DNA of 64,000 bases from Lacticaseibacillus parakribbianus (GTDB taxonomy: Bacteria > Bacillota > Bacilli > Lactobacillales > Lactobacillaceae), in the NCBI RefSeq assembly GCF_025490915.1, contig NZ_JANQBA010000014.1, positions 1-64,000 of the forward strand. Direction: 5' to 3'. Position 1 is the stretch's first letter. Every line of letters begins with the position of its first letter. Below are positions 51,559 to 60,675 of the stretch, piece after piece. The translations under genes and the position numbers were made by a program. The notes below the pieces were generated by a model that made no database searches, had not been told where the DNA came from, and saw only the letters and a program-made list of their open reading frames with translations.

Positions 51559-53100
51559 ATGAGATCACGAACTCACTTGTCAATTGTTAACACAACTGCT
51601 GCAACTCTGATGTATTTTCTTCGCATACTACTAGGATTTGTCTCCAGAACCTTCTTCATTCATCAGCTTGGCGTTGAATATCTTGGACTGAATGGTTTGT
51701 TTACGAACATACTTAGTTTCCTTTCGCTTGCTGAATTGGGCTTTGGAACTTCGATTGCATTTGAATTATACTCTCCAATTGCGAATAAAAATTTCGAAGC
51801 AATTAAATCTTTGATGTATTTGTATCGAAAAGCGTATAGAATAATTGGCATAATTATTGGGGCTCTTGGGATTATCATTATGCCGATCTTACCTTATATG
51901 ATGAAGGGAGGAATAGACGCTCCGTATCTGCTCTACTATTTACTTTTTTTAGCGAACTCTGTCATCAGCTATTTCTTTACTTATAAGAGATCATTATTGA
52001 ATGCTGACCAGAAGAACTACGTTGTTATTATTAATGATTTTTTGGTGTTCGCTGTAACCGTCGCTTTTCAGGTTTCCGTGTTGGTTATCTGGCAAAGTTA
52101 TACAGGTTACCTTGTCCTACAAATCGTCGGTACTCTAACAGCAAATCTCACAATTACGGCTATTGCGAATAAGCAATATCCGTATTTACTAGAAAAAAAC
52201 ATCGAGAACGTGGATCCAACAACGGTCAGAGGATTATTTAAAAACGTTATCGGAAATATCTCTTCACAAATCGGGACTATTGTCGTTACCGGATCAGATA
52301 ACATTTTGATTTCAGCATTTGTGGGATTGACTGAGGTCGGCATTTACTCAAATTATACACTTCTAACGAACGCTCTAAGGAGCCTTGTTCAACAGGCGAC
52401 TGGCTCATTAACTGCAAGTTTTGGGAACCTGATTGCTGAAAAATCTGGGCAGAAAACAATGCGCATCTTTCATAGGTATTGGTTCATCAATTCCTCGGTT
52501 TCTTACCTGACAGCGATTGCGGTTTTTCTACTTGTGAATGATTTCGTCCGTATTTGGGTTGGATCCAAGTATCTTTTACCAAAGCACACTGTATTTCTAA
52601 TGTCGTTATACTTGTTCCTATTAATGTTTCAGGGTACTGTAAGATCATTTATTTCGGCTTTCGGCCTGTTTTGGCAGCAGCGATGGAAACCGGTGTTTGA
52701 GTCAGTGACTAACCTTGGCTTGTCGGTGTTTTTCCTGAAAGTTCTGGATCTCTCTATTGATGGTGTTTTATTAGGCACTATTTGTTCGACGCTCTTGGTA
52801 ATCGCATGGTATGAACCATATTTACTGTTTAAGTATGGATTCAAAAGTTCGGTTCGTTCATATCTAGTTGGAACATTAGGATTCTATTTTGCATATTTCA
52901 TTACGATAGGCGTCCTGTGGCAGATTGAGGGCATATATGTTCCTAGGGATTTACTTGGATTTTTGATTTATGCAATCATTTCTGGAGTGGGAATTCTTCT
53001 AATATTCATCAGCTTCTTTGGCCGGACACCTGGCTTTCGTGATGTTTGTCGTTGGATTAGAGCTTTCAAATTTAATTCTGGTAATAGATCGGGTCGATAG
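51559..53100 (+). CDS. Wzx-like repeat-unit flippase
   Basis: 513 aa with about 12-14 membrane segments, polysaccharide-biosynthesis-protein (MOP/MATE) family: VNTTAATLMYFLRILLGFVS at the start, GVEYLGLNGLFTNILSFLSL in helix 2-3, and ISAFVGLTEVGIYSNYTLL in the middle. It moves lipid-linked repeat units across the membrane. Starts 3 bp after the previous stop. Last gene of the AT-rich block. Confidence 0.92.
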   Translation: MRSRTHLSIVNTTAATLMYFLRILLGFVSRTFFIHQLGVEYLGLNGLFTNILSFLSLAELGFGTSIAFELYSPIANKNFEAIKSLMYLYRKAYRIIGIIIGALGIIIMPILPYMMKGGIDAPYLLYYLLFLANSVISYFFTYKRSLLNADQKNYVVIINDFLVFAVTVAFQVSVLVIWQSYTGYLVLQIVGTLTANLTITAIANKQYPYLLEKNIENVDPTTVRGLFKNVIGNISSQIGTIVVTGSDNILISAFVGLTEVGIYSNYTLLTNALRSLVQQATGSLTASFGNLIAEKSGQKTMRIFHRYWFINSSVSYLTAIAVFLLVNDFVRIWVGSKYLLPKHTVFLMSLYLFLLMFQGTVRSFISAFGLFWQQRWKPVFESVTNLGLSVFFLKVLDLSIDGVLLGTICSTLLVIAWYEPYLLFKYGFKSSVRSYLVGTLGFYFAYFITIGVLWQIEGIYVPRDLLGFLIYAIISGVGILLIFISFFGRTPGFRDVCRWIRAFKFNSGNRSGR

Positions 53101-53293
53101 TTGGCCAGACAGAACGATTCGTTAGCCACTACATATCTTCGAGTGTGGCGAAAAAACATGAAGGCGGGAAGAATATCACGAGGTTGCAAACATCCGACAC
53201 TATGCATGATTTGTTTTTTACGTTAGACGTATGATCGAATAGACACGTGACTTGGTTACGGCCAATTACGCAGTCACGAGCAAAACTCACAGC

Positions 53294-54097
53294 TCATTGT
53301 ATCCATTCACTCAGTCCCTGCACCTCCCGCATCTCCATCGTCATAAACTCGGGTCGCACGACCTCGACGCCAACAACCCGCTCCCTTATCTCATCAACAA
53401 GGTAATTCACCAGGTAGAACCGATTTGCGGTCACCAACTCCAGCTGCTGTCCGGCCTCGGCCAGGAGAACCATCCGCTCGGGATCGTCGGTTGGCACCGC
53501 TGCCGTCGCACCCTCATCCCTGGCCGCGTCATCGCCGTCATCCCCAGCCGCCCCCTCATCCCGAGCCGCGTCATCGCCGTCGTCCCTAGGCACCAGAGGC
53601 GCCGCGGCCACGCTCTCGTCCTTCGCATCAAGCGCTAAGGCTACTTCATGCGTGGTGCCGCTCGCCCCATCCGCCGCAGCCTCTGTCCCATCACCCGCGG
53701 CCGTCTCCTCCTGCACCTCATCCCCATTGAGGAACGCCAGCCGGAACAGGTAGTTCTTCGGCCGCCCCGCCTTAGGATTGCCCGAGAAGTTGCGGACCGC
53801 GGTTGCGTAGTTTTTCACCAGGAACAGCGTCGTCTCGCCGTTGTCCTCGTAGCTGAACAGCAGGTATTCCCACGACCGCGCCTGCAGGATGCGGCGGTAG
53901 CTGATGCCCGGGTAGTCCTGGATGGCCTGGGCGACGTGGGAGTCGATGAAGTTGCTGCGCATCCAGACCAGAGACGCGCTGACGGTCAGCCTCTGCGCCA
54001 GCCGCTTGCGCTCGCCGAGGTAGGCGGCGTAGCCTGCGGTGATGCCTTCGACAATCTGTGATCCGAGTTGGCTTGGCAGTTGGTAAAATTGTGACAT
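53294..54097 (-). CDS. Hypothetical protein with acidic repeat linker
   Basis: 267 aa. Residues 1-130 (MSQFYQLPSQLGSQIVEGIT..., ending GRPKNYLFRLAFLNGDEVQ) form one domain. A linker follows that is rich in Asp/Ala/Glu and has a direct repeat DDGDDAARDEGA; then a C-terminal beta-type segment (MVLLAEAGQQLELVTANRFYLVNY). Cytoplasmic. ATG 54097 has GGAGGTGTTGAAC. Architecture (folded-linker-folded) resembles the 38111 gene but sequence similarity was not seen. Family not recognised with certainty. Confidence 0.62.
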   Translation of the reverse strand: MSQFYQLPSQLGSQIVEGITAGYAAYLGERKRLAQRLTVSASLVWMRSNFIDSHVAQAIQDYPGISYRRILQARSWEYLLFSYEDNGETTLFLVKNYATAVRNFSGNPKAGRPKNYLFRLAFLNGDEVQEETAAGDGTEAAADGASGTTHEVALALDAKDESVAAAPLVPRDDGDDAARDEGAAGDDGDDAARDEGATAAVPTDDPERMVLLAEAGQQLELVTANRFYLVNYLVDEIRERVVGVEVVRPEFMTMEMREVQGLSEWIQ

Positions 54098-54444
54098 GTT
54101 CAACACCTCCGAATTGTTGTGAAAAAGGGTCAGGCTGCCCCTTGCAGCCGGCAGGACGCGTGGCGGCCTGGCGGTGGGAGGGGTTTTGCTTGTCGGCACC
54201 GCCACTGTGGCGGCCCTATACTTGTAAGACAACAATTCGCGGCAAAAGCGCTAGGTGTTTCCGGAAAAAAATCGAGAAAATCGTGCCGAAGAACGTGGCG
54301 ACCACCGCCCCGCGAGTGGGCGGCGGCTTCGGTCTCCACCTTAAACCAAAATTAAAATGTTCCACGCGATATTCGCCCCTGGTTCCCCTCGCGACACTCG
54401 GGTGTTACACTGAAAATCCGCGCATTGGCGGCAAGGAGGGAACC
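54098..54444. other. Divergent promoter region
   Basis: No gene is supported. It separates the divergent genes at 54097 and 54445. A TACACT -10-like element is at about 54405-54410, ahead of the plus-strand gene. GC-rich, with no clear operator palindrome. Confidence 0.4.
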
Positions 54445-55476
54445 ATGGCACAGACAGGCAAACGGCCGCGGCGGCTGGCCGACATCACCTATTCGGCCAA
54501 GCAGCGGGAGGCAATTCTGGCGACGATGACCGCGGCGCAGCGAGCGGCCTACGCGGCGACGCTTCAGCTGAGCTTCTCCGATCGCGTGATGAACCGCATT
54601 TTCACCGCCGCCCCGGACTGGCGCTTCGTCGGCATTCGCGTCGACTACGGCTGGGCCGACCGCCACCGCCACCCCGAGCGGTCGGCCAACCTGCGCTGTG
54701 TCTGCGGCCGGCCGCTGCGCTACCAGTACCAGCTGGTGTCCGTTGACGGGAAGAACACCCGCGTGGCGCTTGGCTCGCAACATTTTGCCCAGCACCTCGG
54801 CATTCCCGCCGGCATCGCCCAGGAGGTCTTCGGCCACTTCAACCGGGTGCAGCGCGAGATGGACGCGATGCTCGCGCGGTTCCGCAACGGCACCCGCTTC
54901 CCCCGCAGGAAAAATCGCTGGGCGATTGCCCAGAGTCCGGCCTTCGCAACGCTGACCACGGTCGCGGCCCGGCGCCTCGTGATCTGCGCCGAGGCCGACC
55001 TACCGCTGACCGACCGCGACCTGGCCCGGCTGGACGCCTTGATTGCCGCGCTGCAGGCGACCGGCAAGCTGCCGGCAGGTGCGGCCTCACCCGCCGCTGA
55101 TGCGACCGTGCCAATCGCCGATGCGGCCTCGCCACCGATCGAGGCACCTCACCGCCGCAAGCGGCGCAGCCGCCGGGCGGCCCAGGACGCGGTGGCGATG
55201 ACCATGGCGGATCTGCAGGGCAAGGTGTGGCAAGGCGGCCGCCGAACGGGGTCACGGTCCGGTTCGCCGGCCAGTTCGCGGCCTGGTTCTCGACCCGGCT
55301 CGCGGCCCGACGGCAAGCACGGCGGGACCCACGGCGGTACGACGGCGGCCGCGATGAAGCCCGAGCCGCGCGGCACCAATCGCGGTGGGAGCTGGTTGCC
55401 CTCGCCGCAGTCTGGCCCCACCCGTAACGGTGAGGCGGCCAAGGACTTGCCGCGACCACGCACGGCCGCAGACTGA
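54445..55476 (+). CDS. Hypothetical protein with disordered C-terminus
   Basis: 343 aa. The first 200 residues look folded and include LRCVCGRPLRYQYQLVS (a C-x-C-G-R-P motif, half a zinc ribbon) and LGSQHFAQHLGIPAGIAQEV. From about 205 onward the sequence is Ala/Ser/Gly/Arg/Pro-rich with a near-repeat SRPGSRPGSRPDG and looks unstructured. GCAAGGAGGGAACC precedes ATG 54445. Family not recognised; could bind nucleic acid given the basic tail, which is speculative. Confidence 0.62.
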   Translation: MAQTGKRPRRLADITYSAKQREAILATMTAAQRAAYAATLQLSFSDRVMNRIFTAAPDWRFVGIRVDYGWADRHRHPERSANLRCVCGRPLRYQYQLVSVDGKNTRVALGSQHFAQHLGIPAGIAQEVFGHFNRVQREMDAMLARFRNGTRFPRRKNRWAIAQSPAFATLTTVAARRLVICAEADLPLTDRDLARLDALIAALQATGKLPAGAASPAADATVPIADAASPPIEAPHRRKRRSRRAAQDAVAMTMADLQGKVWQGGRRTGSRSGSPASSRPGSRPGSRPDGKHGGTHGGTTAAAMKPEPRGTNRGGSWLPSPQSGPTRNGEAAKDLPRPRTAAD

Positions 55477-55690
55477 CGGCCCAACCGATGCAGACTGACG
55501 CATGACGACCCGACCGACGTGTACCGACGCACGACGGCCCGACTGGTGGAGAGCGACGCACGACGAAGCGGTCGGCGCTTGGACAATGGTCCGAGCGGCG
55601 GCCGCTTTTTGGCGAGGCACCATTTTTGCGCCGGCGAAACCCGCTTCTCTATACTGGGAGTTGCAAGGCAAACCCAAAGGAGGAGTTCTC

Positions 55691-57445
55691 ATGACACATC
55701 GCGCAACCACAACCACGCGCCGCCTGGTGACCACCGGGGCGGCGGCCGTCCTGCTGCTGGGGCCAGTGTTCGGCGCCACGCCGGCGGTGGCCGCAAGCGG
55801 CCGGACCGCGACCGCGGCGGCCGCGTCAACGTCAGCGACGGGAAAAACGACCGCGGCCACGTCGGCCGAGGCAGCAGCCACCCGGGCAGCCGCAACAGCA
55901 ACCAACCCGGCAGCCACGGCGACCGAGACCGCAGCGCCGACATCAGCCCCGGCATCGGCAGCTTCGGCCAAGACCGCGGCGTCAGCGTCAACCACGGCCC
56001 CGGCGCCAACCCCGACCGAGACCGCGGCCCCGGCCACGCCGAAGGCCCCGACAGCCGCCACCACCCCGGCCCCGGCCGCGACCCAGGCTGAGCAGCTCGG
56101 CACCCTGCAGGTCACCTTCCGCGACAAGGCGAGCGGCGCCACGCTGCCGGAGATGACCGCGGTCGGCACGGCCACCGTGACCGGGGAAAACGGCACCGCC
56201 TGGATCGACGCGGCGGCGGGACAGTTCACGATCCAGTTCACTGACGCGATCACGCCGCAGCTGCCGGCCGGGTACCGGCTGCTGCCGCTGAGCGAGCAGG
56301 AAGGCGCCGAGTACGACTCGCTGCTTTTCGTCGCCGGGGAGACTCACACCGCCCAGCTGTACGTGGCGGCGACCACGGCGACGGTGACGGTGAGCTACGT
56401 CGACGCGACGACCGAGGCCACCGTCGGGGAGGGAATTCAGGTCACCGGGACGATTGGCGACCCGTTCGACCTTTTTGCCCAGGCCATCACCGCCGGCATT
56501 CCCGCCGGCTACCGGCGCGACACCACGCGGCCGGCCACCGGTCCCGCCGCGTTCGGCGACGCGCAGCCGGCCATCGTCTACGTCACGCCGCTGACCGATG
56601 TGACGATTCCAATCTACTACCGCGACACGACGACCGATGCGCTAATTAAAACATTCGAGTTGACTGACCAGTACGACACGGAGTTCGCGACCCGCTCGGC
56701 GGAGATCGGCGAGAACGTGCCGGCCGGCTACACAATCGACCAGACCCGACTGCCCGAGCAGCTGCCGCTGTACTTCGGCGACCCGAGCGTCACCAGCCTG
56801 ACGTTTTACGTGAGCAAGCTGGCCGACGTGACGATTCCGATCTACTACCGCGACACGACGACCAACGCGCTGATCAAAACGCTGAAGCTGACGGACGCTT
56901 ACGACACGGAATTCGCGACCCGCTCGGCGGAGATTGGCGAGAACGTGCCGGCCGGCTACACGATCGACCAGACCCGGCTGCCGGCGCAGCTGCCGATGTA
57001 CTTCGGCGACCCGGCGGTGACCAGCCTGACCTTCTACCTGATCAAAACCACGACCGGCGGCGGGGATGGCAGCGGCTCAGGCTCCGGTTCCGGGGAAAAC
57101 GGGAACGGCGGCGAGTCCGAGAATGGCAGTGGCGGTTCCGAGTCCGGTTCCGGCGAGAGCGGCGGGTCCGGTTCCGGGAGCAACAACGGGAGCGGTTTTG
57201 AACCGGGCCCAACCGGTGGTACCGGGAACGAGGGTGGCCAGGGAAGCGGCGATGGCCAAGCCGACAGTCAGCTCGATTCGGCTCACGGCCAGCCGGCAAC
57301 CGATGCGGCCGCTCAGCCGGCCGCCCTCCCGCAAACCGGTACCGTCACCGCGGCCCCGGCCGTGGCCGCCCTCGGTACGATTGCCGTGGTGGCCAGCCTG
57401 ATCGGGCTGGTTGGGAGCTGGCGGCGGCAACGGCAGCGGCTTTAG
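55691..57445 (+). CDS. LPQTG-anchored surface protein with two MucBP-like repeats
   Basis: 584 aa. Signal peptide to about residue 35 (cleavage near AVAA-S), then a 110-residue Ala/Thr/Ser-rich stalk, a globular part with VTFRDKASGATLPEMTAVG (Cna-B-like), and one diverged plus two 76-residue near-identical modules starting VTIPIYYRDTTT (228-bp DNA repeats at about 56596-57051). A Gly/Ser/Glu-rich spacer leads to LPQTG, a hydrophobic helix and RRQRQRL. Sortase substrate. AAAGGAGGAGTTCTC precedes ATG. Not a close copy of the 27333 adhesin. Confidence 0.87.
   Translation: MTHRATTTTRRLVTTGAAAVLLLGPVFGATPAVAASGRTATAAAASTSATGKTTAATSAEAAATRAAATATNPAATATETAAPTSAPASAASAKTAASASTTAPAPTPTETAAPATPKAPTAATTPAPAATQAEQLGTLQVTFRDKASGATLPEMTAVGTATVTGENGTAWIDAAAGQFTIQFTDAITPQLPAGYRLLPLSEQEGAEYDSLLFVAGETHTAQLYVAATTATVTVSYVDATTEATVGEGIQVTGTIGDPFDLFAQAITAGIPAGYRRDTTRPATGPAAFGDAQPAIVYVTPLTDVTIPIYYRDTTTDALIKTFELTDQYDTEFATRSAEIGENVPAGYTIDQTRLPEQLPLYFGDPSVTSLTFYVSKLADVTIPIYYRDTTTNALIKTLKLTDAYDTEFATRSAEIGENVPAGYTIDQTRLPAQLPMYFGDPAVTSLTFYLIKTTTGGGDGSGSGSGSGENGNGGESENGSGGSESGSGESGGSGSGSNNGSGFEPGPTGGTGNEGGQGSGDGQADSQLDSAHGQPATDAAAQPAALPQTGTVTAAPAVAALGTIAVVASLIGLVGSWRRQRQRL
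56596..57051 (+). repeat. 228-bp tandem duplication in the surface-protein gene
   Basis: Two in-frame copies (56596-56823 and 56824-57051), nearly identical at the protein level, differing mainly in silent and conservative positions. Confidence 0.85.
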
Positions 57446-57476
57446 GCAGCTCAGGATGTGACGCGATGACAGCAAG

Positions 57477-57516
57477 ATGCCCCTCAACCGCGAATGTGGC
57501 GGGTGAGGGGCATTTT
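57477..57516 (+). terminator. Terminator of the second LPQTG gene
   Basis: ATGCCCCTCA (57477-57486) pairs with TGAGGGGCAT (57504-57513), followed by a short T run. Confidence 0.75.
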
Positions 57517-57683
57517 CGTGTGTTCAGATAAAAAGGCGGGTACACAGAATGTACTCGCCCAGTTGACGGAATCCCGCCACATATTTGTAAGCCTATCATG
57601 TGGGATAAGGAAGCTCTTGTCAATAGAACGCAATCTATCGTAAATTGAATTCGTTTTTTGACGATTTAATCATCGAATCAGTA

Positions 57684-57968
57684 TTATTCAGCCGCCAATT
57701 TTTCAATTGCGGTGTAGATCTGCTGATTCTGTAAGATGGTGTCGAGCGACTGGCGAACGCCAGCCTCGGTCAACGTTGGCTCAATCGAATCTGATGTGTT
57801 GCCTGCGAGGAAATTTTTCGCCTCGTCCGTGATAGTGAACTCAAATGGCATAAGCTCGCCTCCTGTTCGCTTACTATATCTTAGGTTTGGGAGAATTGCC
57901 TGAATCAGCACGTGTAGCTGAAGCTCGGAAAGGTTGTAGAGTTTGACGTATTTTTGAGTATTGGTCAT
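57684..57968 (-). CDS. Hypothetical small protein, start uncertain
   Basis: Up to 94 aa from ATG 57968, or 55 aa from ATG 57851. ATG 57851 (MPFEFTITDEAKNFL) has AGGAGG 7 nt upstream. The longer form has no ribosome binding site, but a good promoter (TTGCCA-18-TATAAT) places the transcript start about at its ATG, so it may be translated leaderless. The extra 39 residues (KLYNLSELQLHVLIQAILPN) look protein-like. No family recognised. Confidence 0.55.
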   Translation of the reverse strand: MTNTQKYVKLYNLSELQLHVLIQAILPNLRYSKRTGGELMPFEFTITDEAKNFLAGNTSDSIEPTLTEAGVRQSLDTILQNQQIYTAIEKLAAE

Positions 57969-57974
57969 GGCTTA

Positions 57975-58004
57975 ATTATATCTGCCGCGGCGCTTGGCTG
58001 GCAA
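57975..58004 (-). promoter_or_regulatory. Promoter of the small gene at 57684-57968
   Basis: Minus-strand TTGCCA (plus 57999-58004), an 18-bp spacer and TATAAT (plus 57975-57980). Its -10 ends only 6 bp before ATG 57968. Confidence 0.7.
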
Positions 58005-58012
58005 CTTCCGCC

Positions 58013-58870
58013 TCACCACCGCTTCCGGTACTCCCGCCCGGACACGCCTTCGACCTGCTTGAAGACCCGGGCGAAGTAGGCCGTGTCGGCGAAGCCACAG
58101 GCCGTCGCAATCGCCGCCACCGAGCGGTCGGTGAAGCGCAGCTGCTGCTTGGCCGCGGTGATGCGCCGCTCCTGGAGGTACTGGTTGATCGAGACGCCGT
58201 AAGCGGCCTTGAACAGCCGCGTCAGGTAGTACTTGTTGATGTAAAAACGTGCGGCGAGGGCGTCCAGGGTGATGCGCTGCGGGTAGTGGCTGTCGAGAAA
58301 ATCGCGAACCGCCGCGACCTGCTGCTGCTTGTCACCTTTTTGGCGGTGCTCGGGGTGCCAGCTTTCGGCCATCAGGCAGGTCATCAGGTCGGCCAGCCGG
58401 GCGTTGATCGCCATGTCGCGAACGTAGGCGGGTTCCCGGGCGGTGCGGTTCAGCCGCGTCCAGGCCGCCGTCAGCGCCTGCGGGTCGTGGGGGTGAAACA
58501 CCGGGGCCCCGCCGCGTTCCAGGTATTTTTGGTAAATCGTCGGCATCGCACGGCCGGCGAAGTGGCACCACGACAGCTGCCAGAGGTCGGCTGAGCTCTC
58601 CTGGTAGTACGAGTGGCGGCAGTCGATGAACACGCAGTCGCCGGCGGCCACGGCGTAGGTGCGGCCGGCGTAGCCCAGCGTTCCCGAGCCCTTGGTCACG
58701 ATAAAAAAGAGATAGGAGGTCAGGTCCTCTCTGGCGCTTCTGTGCGGCGCCAGCGCGGTCAGGCGGCCGCATTCCTGAAGGTACAAGAGGCTGGACTTGG
58801 CGAAGTCGGACGGGGTGTAAAGCAGGCGGTCGGCGTCAACGACCGGACCGGTGGTGGGGGTGATGGGCAT
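58013..58870 (-). CDS. AraC-family transcriptional regulator
   Basis: 285 aa. N-terminal cupin-like sensing domain (LFFIVTKGSGTLGYAGRTYAV is cut: key block KGSGTLGY...AAGDCVFID). C-terminal double HTH (DALAARFYINKYYLTRLFK and VAAIATACGFADTAYFAR), ending GVSGREYRKRW. Such regulators usually respond to sugars. AAGGAGCCTTCACC precedes ATG. No sugar-use operon adjoins, so the target is unknown. Confidence 0.9.
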   Translation of the reverse strand: MPITPTTGPVVDADRLLYTPSDFAKSSLLYLQECGRLTALAPHRSAREDLTSYLFFIVTKGSGTLGYAGRTYAVAAGDCVFIDCRHSYYQESSADLWQLSWCHFAGRAMPTIYQKYLERGGAPVFHPHDPQALTAAWTRLNRTAREPAYVRDMAINARLADLMTCLMAESWHPEHRQKGDKQQQVAAVRDFLDSHYPQRITLDALAARFYINKYYLTRLFKAAYGVSINQYLQERRITAAKQQLRFTDRSVAAIATACGFADTAYFARVFKQVEGVSGREYRKRW

Positions 58871-59577
58871 GGTGAAGGCTCCTTAGGCTGAAAGTCAAAG
58901 CTGGCAAAAACCGCGAAATCTCGGGGAATACACAACTAATTCGGCTGAATCCGCCGGCACCAATTGCAATCTGGCGGGTGCGAAGGCAGCCAGCGCCACT
59001 GCTATGCAAGATTATCCTGACGCGACAGCACGTTTTCAAGAAACCGCTGTGTCGTACTGATTTTTGTTAAAATCTAGTCAGCCAATATTATACAACTTTT
59101 CCCCAATATCCCCCAACTCAACCGGCGAATTGGCTGTCATAATGGATACAATCATTAGAGCTGGGTACCATGCGGCAACGCCTAACCTGAGGAAAGGATT
59201 GCCTCGTCGCCAGTGTTATGACGTATCTAAAAATAAACGCCCCGTCTGCAATTGCATGAAGCGGTCTTAGTAGATGAATTAATTACATATGTAGGGCGGG
59301 TCTTGAGACCGGAACGGGCTCAAGAGAGCCCCACGCGTTCCGCCGCCCCGGTCCGGAGCCGGAAGTAGTGGTGCGTCCGGGCCGTAGCCCGGATCTCCAG
59401 ACGCTACCCGTCCCGCTAACCCCGCCGCATTCCATCCTCTAAACGGGTTCCACCGCGCAACGCGGGAACGCCTAGCTACGCACTAGCCCCGAGGCAAGGA
59501 CCGCCTCGCCGCTAGCGCTAGGCTATGCGTCCCGCTAAAAACGCGCGGTTCCACCCTCTCAATCAAAGGAGACCAAC
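58871..59577. other. Long non-coding region before gmd with duplicated elements
   Basis: No gene is supported over about 700 bp. The left third is AT-rich. The right part has two duplicated elements: 59175-59213 and 59465-59514 (AACGCCTA plus a GAGG/CCTC hairpin), and 59407-59440 and 59526-59559 (CGTCCCGCTAA ... TTCCAYCCTCT). On the minus strand, 59544-59557 reads AGGGTGGAACCGCG, an exact match to the T-box core. The repeats suggest a structured leader or decayed riboswitch copies. Confidence 0.5.
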
Positions 59578-60630
59578 ATGACCAAAATCGCACTGATCAC
59601 CGGCATCACCGGCCAAGACGGCTCGTACCTGGCGGAATTTCTGCTGGGCAAGGGCTACGAAGTTCACGGCATTCACCGGCGGTCGTCCATTTCCAACACC
59701 GGTCGCATCGACCACCTGCTCGAGGCCGGCAGCATCACGCTGCACGACGGCGACCTGTCCGATTCCTCGGGCCTGATCCGGATCATCGGTGAGGTTCGCC
59801 CCGACGAAATCTACAACCTCGCGGCGCAATCGCACGTCCAGGTGTCCTTCGATGTGCCGGAATATTCCGGCGACGTCGACGCGCTGGGGGTGTTGCGCAT
59901 CCTCGAGGCCGTTCGCATCTGCGGTCTGGCCGATCACACCCGCATTTATCAGGCGTCGACCTCCGAGCTTTACGGCAAGGTCGAAGAGGTGCCGCAGCGT
60001 GAGACCACGCCGTTTCACCCTTACAGCCCTTACGCGGTGGCCAAGCAGTACGGGTTTTGGATCGTCAAGGAGTACCGCGACGCCTACCACATGTTCGCCG
60101 TCAATGGCATCCTGTTCAACCACGAGTCCGAGCGTCGCGGGGAGAATTTTGTCACGCGCAAAATCACCCTGGCGGCCGGCCGCATCGCGGAAGGCCTGCA
60201 GGACCACCTGGAGCTTGGCAACATGGACTCCCTGCGCGACTGGGGTTACGCCAAGGATTACGTCCAGTGCATGTGGCTGATCCTCCAGCAGGATACGCCC
60301 GACGATTTCGTCATCGCCACCGGCGAGCAGCACACGGTGCGTGACTTCACGGAAAAAGCGTTCGCCGACAACGGCATGACCATTCGCTGGGAAGGTACGG
60401 GTGTGGCCGAGAAGGGCTACGACGCGGCGTCTGGCAAGCTGCTGGTCGCGGTCAACCCGCAGTGGTTCCGCCCGACGGATGTCGACAACCTCTGGGGCGA
60501 CCCGACCAAGGCCAAAACGGTGCTGGGCTGGGATCCGCAGCAGACCAGCTACGCCGAGCTGGTCCACATCATGGCCCAGCACGACCGGCAGCTCGCCAAG
60601 CGTGAGGCGGCCTTCAAGGCCCTGCGGTAG
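59578..60630 (+). CDS. gmd: GDP-mannose 4,6-dehydratase
   Basis: 350 aa; first step from GDP-mannose towards GDP-L-fucose. NAD(P)-binding [16 protein letters not shown], the YxxxK pair in [11 protein letters not shown], and [18 protein letters not shown] typical of Gmd. AAAGGAGACCAAC precedes ATG. It is 45 bp upstream of the next pathway gene. Unusual for lactobacilli to carry the full pathway, so the polymer probably contains fucose or a related 6-deoxyhexose. Confidence 0.97.
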   Translation: MTKIALITGITGQDGSYLAEFLLGKGYEVHGIHRRSSISNTGRIDHLLEAGSITLHDGDLSDSSGLIRIIGEVRPDEIYNLAAQSHVQVSFDVPEYSGDVDALGVLRILEAVRICGLADHTRIYQASTSELYGKVEEVPQRETTPFHPYSPYAVAKQYGFWIVKEYRDAYHMFAVNGILFNHESERRGENFVTRKITLAAGRIAEGLQDHLELGNMDSLRDWGYAKDYVQCMWLILQQDTPDDFVIATGEQHTVRDFTEKAFADNGMTIRWEGTGVAEKGYDAASGKLLVAVNPQWFRPTDVDNLWGDPTKAKTVLGWDPQQTSYAELVHIMAQHDRQLAKREAAFKALR

Positions 60631-60675
60631 CCTGCAATTATCAATCACTCAATAACGGAAAGAAGCTATTAAACA

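Noticed and set aside
59064-59270. 68-codon open frame before gmd
   Set aside because: No ribosome binding site and it overlaps the duplicated leader element.
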